DNA from: Sordaria brevicollis
Taxonomy: Eukaryota; Ascomycota; Sordariomycetes; Sordariales; Sordariaceae
Reading direction: 5' to 3'
Length of the DNA: 64,000 bases
Assembly: GCA_033439795.1 (NCBI GenBank)
Contig: JAUTDP010000009.1
Span: forward strand, 1,116,001-1,180,000
Notes under the pieces: generated by a model
Seen by the model: only the letters and a program-made list of their open reading frames with translations
Databases searched by the model: none
Told to the model about the DNA's origin: nothing
Program-made: the position numbers and the translations under genes
Shown: positions 34,763 through 44,832 of the stretch, one piece after another
Numbering within the stretch: position 1 is the stretch's first letter
Layout: each line of letters opens with the position of its first letter

Positions 34763-35854
34763 TTAGAGACCAGCAGCCAGCTTGTAGCCGCCATCAACAG
34801 CCAACGTCTCGCCGTTGATGAACTGGTTCGACACCAGACCCAAAACGGCCTGCGCAATGTCGATATCACGACCAGGACGAGCGCCAGGGTACTTGTCTTC
34901 GTACTTCTCCTTAGGGATATGGCTCTTTTGGAATTCGTCGCTCTCCTCGGCCGTCATCTCGCTGGGGAAGGGACCGGGGGCAATGCTGTTGACGCGAATC
35001 TTGAGACCGGCGTTGGCAATCTCGGCGGCCAGCATGCGGTTGAGGTGAATGGCGGCCGCCTTGCTGGCGTTGTAAGAGAAGTGGTGCTGGGCCGACTTGA
35101 CCTGGCCGCTAATGCTGCTGATGTTGACCACGGTGCCGGACCAGCCGGGGTGGCGCTCGGTGCTTGCCTGTAGCAGAGGAAGGAAAGCCGAGGTCATAAA
35201 GTAGATGCTGGCCACGTTGGTGCGGTAGGTATCGGTCCAGTCGTCAAAGGTGGCGTCCTTGTTTTCGAACAAGTTGTGCTTGAGCTCCTTGGGGTCGCTG
35301 GCCTCGGTGGTCACGCTCGAGGAAGAAATGCCGGCATTGTTGACCAGGATGCAGAGACACTTCTCACGGGACTCAATCTCCTTGACGAGGTGGGCAATAT
35401 CCTCCTTCTTGGTCACGTCCGCTTGAAGAGCAATGATCTCGCCCTCGATGTCCTTGTTGTAGATCTCGACAACCTTATCGAGCTTCTCCTTGTTGCGGCC
35501 GACAATGTACACCTTGGCGCCGTTGCAAGCGAGGGTCTGAGTGGCCATAAGGCCGATGCCCGTGCCACCACCGGTTACGAGGGCAACGCGGCCCTTGAGG
35601 TCGAAGAGGGAGTTGCGGTTGAACTCGGGGTGGCTGGCGGCAGCGGCGCTCTTGGTTCCGGACATTCTGACGGATTGTTGGTAGAAAGGTAGTGGGACAG
35701 TGGTGGTTCTTTGAACTTTGGATGAACTTGTGGTTGTTGTTGTTGGGGTCGCTAGAGCAGTTCGTGCGATGGTGTTGAGTGCTCTGGTTTTGTTTGTGAT
35801 TTGAAGAGTCCTGGTGCAGGGTCTGATGAAGCGGGTGGGAAGAGATTGGATCAT
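34763..35854 (-). CDS. short-chain dehydrogenase/reductase with N-terminal presequence
   Basis: Single exon, 363 aa. A Rossmann-type SDR: nucleotide-binding TGGGTGIG at residues 94-101, NNAG at 172-175, catalytic serine in NISSISG around 245-250, and YNASK at 261-265 with the catalytic tyrosine and lysine. The C-terminus has IAPGPFPSEM and the DGGYKL motif of classical SDRs. The first 63 residues are rich in Arg, Thr, Ser and Gln and poor in acidic residues, as in mitochondrial targeting peptides, and a second ATG at residue 64 (MSGTKSAAAA) starts a complete enzyme without it. Either start could be used. Classical SDRs reduce or oxidise carbonyl/alcohol groups with NAD(P)(H); substrate unknown. 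Confidence 0.9.
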   Translation of the reverse strand: MIQSLPTRFIRPCTRTLQITNKTRALNTIARTALATPTTTTTSSSKVQRTTTVPLPFYQQSVRMSGTKSAAAASHPEFNRNSLFDLKGRVALVTGGGTGIGLMATQTLACNGAKVYIVGRNKEKLDKVVEIYNKDIEGEIIALQADVTKKEDIAHLVKEIESREKCLCILVNNAGISSSSVTTEASDPKELKHNLFENKDATFDDWTDTYRTNVASIYFMTSAFLPLLQASTERHPGWSGTVVNISSISGQVKSAQHHFSYNASKAAAIHLNRMLAAEIANAGLKIRVNSIAPGPFPSEMTAEESDEFQKSHIPKEKYEDKYPGARPGRDIDIAQAVLGLVSNQFINGETLAVDGGYKLAAGL

Positions 35855-36659
35855 TGTATAAAGTCAAGAAGGGAAAGGTGAAGAGGAAGTCTCGGGAAGG
35901 GAAGCCTGCTTATATGCTGACGTGCTGCAAAATGGAATCAACATCAAACAATGGAAAGTCAACAACGCAACACATCGAGATCATCCCAACTTTATTGCGG
36001 TGGAAAGAGCGACGAAGAACCGCAATGAAAGTCATGACGAAATTGATTTGAGGCCCCTGCAACCACTGACGAAATCCATGAAGGTGCGCCTTCCCTTTTC
36101 ATCGAATTTTGGGGGAATTGGCGAATCAGCGTTCAGTCCCGTCGCAGCAAGCAACCCCGCTGCGGCCTGTCGCCGCAACCCCACTGCGGACCTCAATGGA
36201 CAGGGCCATAGTGCCACTCTTCCGGTGGACTTGTAAATGGTGGACCCTTGAAGTTGTAACAGTTGGACATCGATGACTTCGAAACTTCAACAGTTAGTGT
36301 GAAAAGGATGGAAGGGCACACATAATCTCTTCTCTATGACTGCTCTTCTCGTGGATCACTCGGAAAATTTGAGAAAGAAGCCGCCTAATTCCAGGTACAC
36401 CGATCACCTGCCGCTATCGGAGCATCACCGGAGGCACCTGCCTCTTGGTCCAAGAATTCTGTCTCAACATCAGGTCGCCGTTTCCGCTTGCTCGTGGCAC
36501 GCAAGATTGATGTGCATCATGAATGCAGGCGGCATATATGGCAAGTGCAATGCAAGTTCAATGGAATTACGGTACTGAGACCAACAAACTGATTGTTACC
36601 ACACTGCTTTATCGCCTTGGATGTCACATCCTGCCTTGCAAATTCGCAATGGCATCTTC
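35855..36659. other. intergenic: SDR promoter and 3' side of the acetate-transporter gene
   Basis: The SDR is transcribed leftwards from 35854 and the transporter gene ends at 36660, so this interval holds the SDR promoter plus the transporter terminator. An inverted-looking GCAGCAAGCAACCCCGCTGCGG/CCGCAACCCCACTGCGG duplication lies near 36146-36190 (a CCCC(A/G)CTGCGG motif repeated). No gene supported. Confidence 0.45.
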
Positions 36660-37689
36660 TTAATCACGGTGCTCCGCAGCCGCCAGTTCGACATCCGTCT
36701 TGGGCCAGAAGTGGCTCAAGTCACCGACCGGAAGCTTCAAGGTGATTCTCATCTCGCCTGCCATGATGATGAAACACATGTACCATCCAAGGAGAACCAC
36801 AACAAACAAGAGCGCACCGCCTCCCTGTTTCTCAAGTTAGCGGATCTCAAGACTACAGATATTGAGACACACAACGAAGGAACTGACAAAGAAGACTCAC
36901 CTTTTGCAGCTTTCCCGCCATCTCATACTCACCCTCACTAACCTTCCAATACGCCCCGGAAAGCACCCAACTGGCCACACTAACCAGCAAGAAAATGAGC
37001 GCAAACACGGTGTTGATCTTGCAAGTGAACACGAAAAAGGTGAACAAGGCAAACCCCCAAACGATAAGATACAGCGCAATTACCGAGTTGTACTCGGGCG
37101 TTAGGGCACCAGCGGTGCCATAGGGTGCATCCAACTGGAGCGTGGGCAGCTGCAACATGCCAAACGACAGCCAGAAGACGGCGAAGAGACCCATGACCAT
37201 CATAGGAAAGAAGTTGCCCATGATCCATTCAAAGACCATGGCGAAGAGGAGAAGGACGGGGCCGACGAAGAAGAAGATCCCTCTGCTCATGCTCCCGTTC
37301 AGTGGAAAACATATCAACGGTTGACTGGAGTCGACTTGACTTACACAACGGGCGTCAGACCAGATGCTCCACCCCATCCCATGAGGACCATGGAGAAAGT
37401 AAACGTCGAAATCACGAATCTTTCGTGGAGAGTCATCAAATGTCAGTCACTGAGAGGCGTCAAAAGGGGACAGAAAAACATACCCGACGAACCCAAGCGC
37501 AGTGGGATTGGCGAACCGCCTGTTATAGTCGCCGACACGAGGAACTTTGGGCGTGAGATAGAGCTTCTCAAAGAGCTCGGGGGACATGGTCACACCGGTG
37601 GTTGACCTGTAGAGCTGGCCCTTCTCCTCATCGTGGATGACTCTGGGGCCGTTGTGGGTTGAGATCGGCTCTGTTGTCGTTGCTTCCAT
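36660..37689 (-). CDS. GPR1/FUN34/YaaH family membrane protein (acetate transporter family)
   Basis: Four exons on the minus strand: 37689-37484, 37419-37345, 37282-36901 and 36824-36660; frames join exactly, 275 aa. The ATG at 37689 is the first in frame. A hydrophilic N-terminus of about 60 residues precedes RFANPTALGFVGF, the family's NPxxLGxxGF signature at the first membrane segment. About six hydrophobic segments follow, including GIFFFVGPVLLLFAMVFEWI, MGNFFPMMVMGLFAVFWLSF, then two in VIALYLIVWGFALFTFFVF and VFALIFLLVSVASWVLSGAYW, and LLFVVVLLGWYMCFIIM. Members such as yeast Ady2 and Aspergillus AcpA carry acetate across the plasma membrane; others have been linked to ammonia export. 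Substrate is inferred from family. Confidence 0.88.
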
Positions 37690-38660
37690 GGCGGATTGTC
37701 TTTGCTCGACTCCGTTTATGTTCACTCTCTGGAGATTCGGTTGATTCTGGCCTAGATTGAGCCTGCGTCGAAGTTTTGCGAATAAGCTGGGGACATAAGG
37801 TGGTGAGAAAGAACAACTCGAGTTTTCACATTCTCTGGTCTTTTTTTACACACCCATATTCTCTCCTCCAGGTTTCCGTTGGAGCACCCAAAACTCATCC
37901 TACCGTTACCATGGCTTCATCAATATCACATCAACTGTCCGGTTACCCAATGGCTTTCCTCAATCTGATGTTCAGACATATCAGACTATATGATCTGCGA
38001 GTTTCGTCGAGTAATAGGTATTGGTATCCCACAGTGGAACTTCCCAGGTTGGCCACAAGTGTTCTGTATCTTTTCCGTGTGCCGCATGTTGTACGACCTG
38101 AGCCCGATGTGGCTTCCGCTCTATAGCGAAGAGCAACTAGCTGTTCCAAAAGCAGCAAGGGGCATCTCTAACGATGGAGCAAATGGAATGTGTGGTCAAA
38201 GTGATTTCACATATTAGTCGGTTGGACGAGAAACACCTTAGCGCCCACTCAAGTTCCAGCCTTTTCAGAGTGGTCCAGGGCGGGTTACATTATTCGGTCA
38301 TGATATCTGCCGACACATCTCGAGGCTGACATGCATCAATACATCGAGAATGTTGGCTCAATTGTGCGGGGAAGGTGGATTGAATATTTGGTTATGAAAA
38401 GCGGCTGGCTGACCCGCTCGTCAGCCACAACCAGCTTTGGGTATGTTCTATGGCATGGTACCTCTGCTATGTTACCAGACAAAGTAGACTTCCTGATGAG
38501 AAAGATCAGTTAGGATCATGGGCTGGTTCTGACAACGATTCACCAAATGTAAAGCGGCATGGAAAATAGTTGTCTTCAACACCACTCGAGTTTCAACTCG
38601 CAAGATTATTCCACACCGATCCATCTAACGCATACCCTACATCTAGTGTAGCAAGACAAA
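37690..38660. other. intergenic between transporter and ATP-grasp genes
   Basis: Contains the transporter promoter (minus strand) and the 3' end of the ATP-grasp gene. No coding ORF supported; small ORFs near 37776-38217 have no recognisable features. Confidence 0.5.
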
Positions 38661-40457
38661 TCAGAATGTTACCTCCTCAGTAGTCTCCCTCACCCTCTTC
38701 ATCAAATCCTGCAAATTCTTCTCATCCTTCCCTCCCACAACCACGTCACCAATACTCTTCACCCCTTCCTGATCCGCATTATCCTCGTACCAAGCCATGA
38801 TCAGCATCCGCCCACTTTCAAACTCCTCCCTCCACGTCTCCATAAACTCCTTCCTCGATCCCTTCACCGTAGTAGAGAAACTGCTCGCACAAGTCATCCC
38901 CCTGCTCGTAAAGTGGCCCTTGAGCAACGGCAGCGCCAGTGAACCTGACGTCCTGACATTCAAGTCCACAATGTAATGCGCCGTCTTGTCGCCATCCGCC
39001 GACGAGGTGCCATTTTCCTGTAGCTTCTCGCCCTGTGGTATATCCTTCGTCTCCAAAATATCAATCCCCACGGGTCCAATATACCCATGCTTGCCAACCC
39101 ATTCGGCCGTCTGCCTCATGATACCCTCAAACTTCTTCCGCAGCTTCTCCTGGCGCGCATAGTTGATCGTGCTCCCAATCCACGCGTTATCCTCATTAAT
39201 CATCTGCTCCGACGCCGCCAAGAACTTGGCCTCTCCTCCTTTCTTCATCAGAAAAGTCACCCCGTAATCGCCAACAGGGTCGCGCACCATCTCGCTCAGC
39301 ACCACCGCGCCCGGCTTCATCTGCTGGTTCTTGGCTGTGACCTGCGATAGCAACTTCCTCAGCACGCCCGTCTCGTCATTCGTCAACTCCTCCACCAGCT
39401 CTCGCTTCTTCTCCTTGTTGCTGATAACCCACGTCCCGGCTCCACCAAACGTCTGTTGAGTCTTGAACACAAACGGCGTTTGGCGGGCCTCAATCTTCTC
39501 CACGATTTTTGTCACTTGCTCCTCTACCCATTTTCCTCTGACGCCTTTACATCCGGCCGGAACAAACTTCATTCTCCCCTTCTTCGCATCTTCCTCCTTA
39601 CATGTCTCACAGCATTCCGTCGCAGTAGTACCAGGCAAGTACCCCTCAACATGCACAACCTCCGCCCTCGGCGTCGGCAGTCCCGACTCCGCCAACCCGG
39701 CTTTCGAATTCAAAAACCACTGCGTCTGCATGTCCACCACCAACGGGTACTTTTGCTTCTCAAGATCATCCAGCATGATTTTCACCGCTAGCCTCTCGAT
39801 CCCAAGTTCCTTGATGGGGATATCAGCGGGACCGGAACAAAATACTAGTTTCGGTTTTTGGTCTGGATCAAGCACAGAAAGTGTCATCTCGGCTTCATGC
39901 CGGTCGTGAGCTTCCTGCTCGGGAGAACCGGGGGAGACATTGAAGAAGATGGCGGGTGTGGAAGGACCGCCGGCGATGAAGGCATCGCGTTGCGGGATGA
40001 GGGAGAGGTATTTGAGGGCTATGGAACGTTGAAGGTCTGTTGCTTTGGTTGAGGATGGATTGGTGGTGGAGGCGTCTTTGAGGTCGGAGGGCGGGATGTT
40101 GTTGAAGGGGGAGTCTTGGTAGAGGTACTTTTTGTTGCGCGGGAAGGAGGAGGAGAGGGCGATGGCGGAGTTGACGCCGCAGAGGACGAGTCCGAGACGG
40201 AGGTGGGCGGTGGATGGGTCGGCGAGCTTGTAGAGGTCTGCGAGGGTGGTGTCCAGCCGGATGGTGGGGAGGTTGATGGCTGTGGAGCCCATTTTGAGGG
40301 TGACCGTTGAGGTGGTTTGCTTGGGAGTTGATGATAGTAACTTGGTGGTAGTTGTGTAGGGTCTTCGGACTCGGCCGCCCGGGGAGAGGATGAATATGGG
40401 GCTTTTAAACACCGATGTTGAGGGACGATGGGCAAGTTGTTGAAATACGATCCTCAT
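38661..40457 (-). CDS. ATP-grasp fold protein, solid-state culture protein family
   Basis: Single exon, 598 aa on the minus strand from ATG 40457. The body looks like an ATP-grasp ligase: FVFKTQQTFGGAGTWVISNK (nucleotide-binding lysine and glycine loop), AVVLSEMVRDPVGDYGVTFLM, and near the C-terminus GYIGPVGIDILE and YIVDLNVRTSGSLALPLLKGHF, whose D and N fit the metal-binding end of the active site. The layout resembles fungal 'solid-state culture specific' ATP-grasp proteins known from Aspergillus; the reaction is not established to my knowledge. The first 55 residues are rich in Arg, Ser and Thr without acidic residues (PGGRVRRPYTTTTKLL), a likely mitochondrial presequence. An internal ATG (LKMGSTAINLP) could start a cytosolic form. 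A cysteine pair region CCETCKEEDAKKG is also visible. Confidence 0.78.
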   Translation of the reverse strand: MRIVFQQLAHRPSTSVFKSPIFILSPGGRVRRPYTTTTKLLSSTPKQTTSTVTLKMGSTAINLPTIRLDTTLADLYKLADPSTAHLRLGLVLCGVNSAIALSSSFPRNKKYLYQDSPFNNIPPSDLKDASTTNPSSTKATDLQRSIALKYLSLIPQRDAFIAGGPSTPAIFFNVSPGSPEQEAHDRHEAEMTLSVLDPDQKPKLVFCSGPADIPIKELGIERLAVKIMLDDLEKQKYPLVVDMQTQWFLNSKAGLAESGLPTPRAEVVHVEGYLPGTTATECCETCKEEDAKKGRMKFVPAGCKGVRGKWVEEQVTKIVEKIEARQTPFVFKTQQTFGGAGTWVISNKEKKRELVEELTNDETGVLRKLLSQVTAKNQQMKPGAVVLSEMVRDPVGDYGVTFLMKKGGEAKFLAASEQMINEDNAWIGSTINYARQEKLRKKFEGIMRQTAEWVGKHGYIGPVGIDILETKDIPQGEKLQENGTSSADGDKTAHYIVDLNVRTSGSLALPLLKGHFTSRGMTCASSFSTTVKGSRKEFMETWREEFESGRMLIMAWYEDNADQEGVKSIGDVVVGGKDEKNLQDLMKRVRETTEEVTF

Positions 40458-41627
40458 TGTGAAGGATTGACGTTAAGCAAGTATGGGGAAGTCCGATGCG
40501 CTTCTCGTGCTTGCGTCGATCGTGTGGTCTGCACTTGCTGCTTTTGATGCATACGTAGGAACTTTACGCGCGAATCTGCTGTTTTCCTTGTTGTCGAAGG
40601 TGAGAACAAACAACTCAGCTCCAAGGACATGTGATGGCTTCAGGTTTCCACCAACAAACGAGTCAAAATCATCACCAGTGTTCGAACAACGTCATTAAAA
40701 TGTCAATAGTTTGTGTTTTAAACCGAACAGTCAACTATTCACCCGGTTATCAGCGGAAGGTTCACGTCAGCCATATAGCTTGCGGTTAGCTATCATCGCG
40801 AGTGTCGAGGTAAGTAGAGGAGGTTGTTTGTTGATAAGACAAATGACATCATTTCCGAACCAATGTGGTGGGAAGGCGGGATGTAGTATTCTTTGGGGGT
40901 GACAGGGTGAGCGGGTCTCGCCGAATGATCGACCGGGACATTGACGTGCTAGACACTACCTTGGCCCCAACTCGGGACGGCTATGTGCGCGGCTGAGACT
41001 ATACCGCATAGCCTCAGCTGGGTCATCACACTTGGGTCAAGTATTCGATTGGACAAAATGAGGAGATCCCGAAAGAGTGCATCGAAGCTTGTGAGTGTAG
41101 GAGCTCACGTAGATATTGTTCGAAGAAAGTAGAAGAAGGTCGGACGTACCGATCCTAGGAGTGATCTCTTGCAAGCCTCCAATGACCTCTTCGCTAAGCT
41201 GAGACGGGGTGTAAGAGCAAGATTGACTTGTATTATAGCTGCAGCGTCTGGGCTACTAATTCCAACACCGATTCACCAGAAGTTGGCAAGTGGCGTGTTG
41301 ATGAGGCTGCAGGATCATAGGTGCCAGAACCCGAGTGGCCGTCGTGATAACCATCGAAACCCATATGGGCACCTCTCCTGTCACTTCCCATACTGGTGAT
41401 GGACATGTCTGGTCCCTCCTCCAATCAACGCGCCCTCAGGATATCGTGTGAAGTGGAATTGTCAAGGATGATGATGGTCGTTAACTTGCGTTCTGTTCTG
41501 TTGGTCCAGTTCCTGTAGAGCTTCATATGTACAGCCGGCATCCGATCGGTCAGCCCTATCACCTAATGAGGTTCTGTTCTCACCCTCTGGTGGACTACCA
41601 CTCCCGGCCTCCGCATTCAACTTCCAT
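40458..41627. other. intergenic between ATP-grasp and complex I genes
   Basis: Holds the ATP-grasp promoter and the 3' side of the complex I subunit gene. Small ORFs in 40483-41424 have no recognisable content. Nothing else seen. Confidence 0.5.
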
Positions 41628-42586
41628 CTAACTCATCTCTGACGGCGGGCCGCTCTTGCCCAAACGCTCGGCCTCCAACTCTCTCTCGGCCTGCTGGTAG
41701 TACTTGGCTGTGTCGACACCGTGCTGATTGTGGTTCACAAAGTTGAACCAAGGCAAGACAGCCATGAAGAGGGCCGAGTATCTCGACTGACGGGCAGCCA
41801 TGCCTTGTACGTCGGTAGGCAGGGTGCTGACACCGTAAAGTGGCTGGCCAGCCTTGACCTTGTCGACCATCTCGCGCATATCCATCTGCACCTCGCGGGC
41901 GTTCTCGCTCATACCATAGAAACGGACTGTTCATCATGTTAGCGCACGGCTAGGAACGAAACCGCTTATCCACCAGGTGTATCCCTGCAAATGCCCCAAT
42001 TGGACCCTTGGATGAACTTGCGGATGGCGATGTTGACACCATGAAAGAGGACGAGGACCACATACGGATGGACCGCTGGTAGAAGTAGAAGAAGCCACCG
42101 AAGAAACCGATGGCAGTCGCAAGCCGCATTGCCTTGGGAAAGCCACCCTTTCCGGCACCCGATGGCGCCATCTTCTCCATTACATATAGAAGGCCGGGGC
42201 CGGCAGCACCCGCGACGGCGCCATGAACGTAATCGGACCGACGGGCGTAGCCGATCACACGGCGAAAGTGTCTGTGTCGTGGTTATTCAGGTCAGAAATG
42301 CGCATCTCGAGGTGGCAAGCATATCGTGGGGTTTGTTGTTGGGTCGTGTAGTGTCCACATGGATGGGAGGAGAAGCGTACGGGTCATTGTCGATAAGCTA
42401 GATAAGAGTAGGGACCCGAGGTTAGCAAGCTGGACATTGCTTCTTTTTGGAGGTTTGGATGCGATCCAGACGATGCAATGCGCATCGCCATCTTTAGAAT
42501 TCGGCGATGCAATTGACGAAACCTACTGGATACGGAGTATTCAGGTTCTTGCTGATGGTATACGTCGGAGATGAAGTGCTGGACAT
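41628..42586 (-). CDS. nuo20.9: NADH:ubiquinone oxidoreductase 20.9-21 kDa subunit (complex I)
   Basis: Four exons on the minus strand: 42586-42527, 42397-42381, 42271-42066 and 41926-41628, 193 aa in total. The second exon is only 17 nt. It is supported by a GTAGGT donor before it, a CTAAC branch site with TATCTAG acceptor, and the GTACGC donor after it. Together the first three exons give TPYP-LIDNDP-HFRRVIGYARRSDY, a continuous block typical of the fungal 21 kDa subunit. One or two membrane segments follow (ATAIGFFGGFFYFYQRS), then FYGMSENAREV and the C-terminal family block YGVSTLP, ARQSRYSALFMAVLPWFNFVNHNQHGVDTAKYY. The calculated size of about 21 kDa fits the 20.9 kDa subunit described in Neurospora. 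It is an accessory subunit of mitochondrial complex I. The gene is divergent from csm-3. Confidence 0.85.
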
Positions 42587-42986
42587 TGTGACGGCGGACG
42601 ACGATTGCGTCGTCGATGGGGTATCGCGAACGTATGGAGCAGCTCACGACTCAGGTCCCGTCGTCGTCGATGGAGTCGTTCGGCAGGATGTCCACACTCA
42701 CAGGGTTGGAGCTCATATGGATGCCTGAGGCTTGATCTTGTGTGAGATGAGGAGAATTGGACGCTAAGCCACAGGTACTTGAGGACCCCTGCAAGAGCGC
42801 CACAAACTAAAGAGTCGCCAAGCCGCAACCACTTAAACTTGCAAGTGCTTGACGCGACATGGAGCTGCGAAACGCGTCTCACCCACCCCACCACTTGTTC
42901 AGATTGTGAATTCAACAACCAGATACTTTCTCAGGATACCAAAAATTTCCTCCAATTTCGAGCTGTTCGATATATTCAGTTACATC
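42587..42986. promoter_or_regulatory. divergent promoter region of nuo20.9 and csm-3
   Basis: 400 bases separate the two start codons, which face away from each other. Both 5' leaders and core promoters must lie here. No clear TATA box; the region is GC-moderate. Whether they share regulation is not shown. Confidence 0.6.
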
Positions 42987-44270
42987 ATGCCAGAGGAAAA
43001 CAACACCAGCGCCTTCGTCAACGACTATCTCGCTCACTGGGATGATGACAACCCGTTCCGCTCCCCAAGCCCAGAGGCAGCCGACAAGAACAAGACAAAC
43101 AGCAAGAAGCGAAAAGAGCCGGATACTCTTGGTATCGACAAGGAGATTGATGTCACGAAGAAAGCTAGAGTTCCTCGTGTGAAGCTGGACGATGCTAGGC
43201 TATTATCCGACAAAGGCATTCCAAAGCTACGGAAGACTGCGCCAAAGTTGAAGTTGAAGGGGAAAGGCCATGAGGTAAGCCTGATCACGCCTTTACAGTT
43301 TTTCTTTGCTAACATGTAGCCGTTACAGTTCTCGGATGCGGCCCGACTGCTCTCCTTTTACCAGGAATGGCTCGATGATCTTTTCCCGAAAGCTACTTTC
43401 GTGGACGCCCTTGCAATGTGTGAAAAGGCTGGACACAAAACTACACTACGAAACGCACGACTCAAATGGATTGCCGAAGGGAAACCTAGGTCTACAGGGG
43501 GCGACGAGGAGGAGGAGGAGGATCGAGATCGCGATGAAGAGTCCTTGGCTGCTCATACACAACCAACGAGGATGGCGCCCATATTCGAGAAAGCGACGGG
43601 AGCTAGGTCGAAGACTCCAACAGCAGATGATGATCTGTTTGGGGATGACGACATTTACAATGCGACACCGAGACGAAATCAACCACCAACAGTGGCACCC
43701 GGAGATGTGCCCGATGATGAGGATATGGATGCACTGATGGCCGAAGCAGAGTTTACGACCACTTCTGGGGCGAACAAAACAACGAATAACGGGGCTCTCT
43801 CCGACAGTATATTTGGCGGTGGTGCAGTCAACAAACCCCCACAACCATCTGAAGTTCCAGATGACGATGATTTGGATGCGCTCATGGCAGAGGCCGAGTC
43901 TTATCGACCGCCCACCACCAACCAAGACAGCATTTTCGGAAACGATAGTATTTTTGGAGGTCGGAAGGACAAGCCAACCTCGGGACCTCCGCCTCAAGAG
44001 GATGATGAAGATCTCGACGCTCTGATGGCTGAAGCGGAGATGCACGTATCTCTTGCCAAGAAGCCGACTGAGGAGGAGTCTACCGGTAGGGAGCAATCCG
44101 GCAAGCAGGATGGAAATGGCGATGCATCAGATGATGAAGATGATCTGGATGCCCTGATGGCTGAAGCTGAAGCATATGCCAAGACGGCAAGCACACAGCC
44201 TGCTCAGTCCAAAGAAGCGGACGAAGACTTGGAGGCAGAAGCTGCGATGGCCGAGATGGATGGGTTTTAA
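42987..44270 (+). CDS. csm-3: Swi3/Csm3 replication fork protection subunit
   Basis: Exons 42987-43274 and 43329-44270, intron 54 nt, phase 0, 409 aa. The start is CATCATGCCAGAG. The conserved Swi3 domain spans about residues 60-150: [69 protein letters not shown] (pieces). Csm3 (fission yeast Swi3, human TIPIN) binds Tof1/Swi1/Timeless and stabilises paused replication forks, with checkpoint and meiotic roles. The C-terminal half is acidic and built of repeated [10 protein letters not shown] and DSIFG motifs (separate entry), longer than in yeast. The gene is tandem with SKI2, 560 bp apart. Confidence 0.92.
43711..44268 (+). repeat. four to five spaced [11 protein letters not shown] repeats in csm-3
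   Basis: The acidic motif occurs at 43711-43752 ([13 protein letters not shown]), about 43857-43900, 44001-44039 and 44130-44171, with a degraded fifth copy at 44218-44265. Spacing is roughly 125-145 bp. Short DSIFG copies ([19 protein letters not shown]) and DDLFGDDD sit between them. The DNA copies differ at synonymous sites, so the protein motif, not just the DNA, looks maintained. Confidence 0.85.
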
Positions 44271-44832
44271 AGGCCTTTCAGAGCAGCCTTGTTTTGTAGG
44301 GCTGACAAGGTCAGGTCTTTTCGAAGTTGTCATGACAATGTACCTCTTGACGCGATGACAGCCCGGTGAAGTAGTACACCAACTGTATGCCTTGCGCCTT
44401 TGTACGTATCGTTGTCCTGATTCTATGGTGCCTTTGCTGGTACTGGTAGCAAAATGGGCGACAGCTGGACAGTAACATAACCCTAACCCGTGTCGCGAGA
44501 AAGCGCAGTGTAAACACAACCCCTGAGGTCCTGAAAGCACACCTCCACAGCAGGGCAGTTGCAGGTTTGGCGTCAGTGTAGCTTGGTTTGTACCCCACAA
44601 TATGATTTTGGTGGGGCGAGTTAGCGACAGAGCATCCATAGCATCATCATCCATTCTTCTGTTCGTCGTTCATTTCCACACAACAACAACATCCAAGTGC
44701 CAGGTGTCATTCAGACCACAAACGGCACATGAGGTGCCATCGCTAGTGCTGTGTCCTTCAATATTGACCTATTCAGCATTCTACCTACACCCCGACACCC
44801 GTATCTGGCACATACCCGACACACTGCCCAAC
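44271..44832. other. intergenic/leader between csm-3 and SKI2
   Basis: Contains the csm-3 3' end and the SKI2 promoter and leader. The SKI2 reading frame is open upstream to an in-frame ATG at 44602, which would add 77 hydrophobic/His/Thr-rich residues. I treat this as leader because the ATG at 44833 has a better context. Confidence 0.5.
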
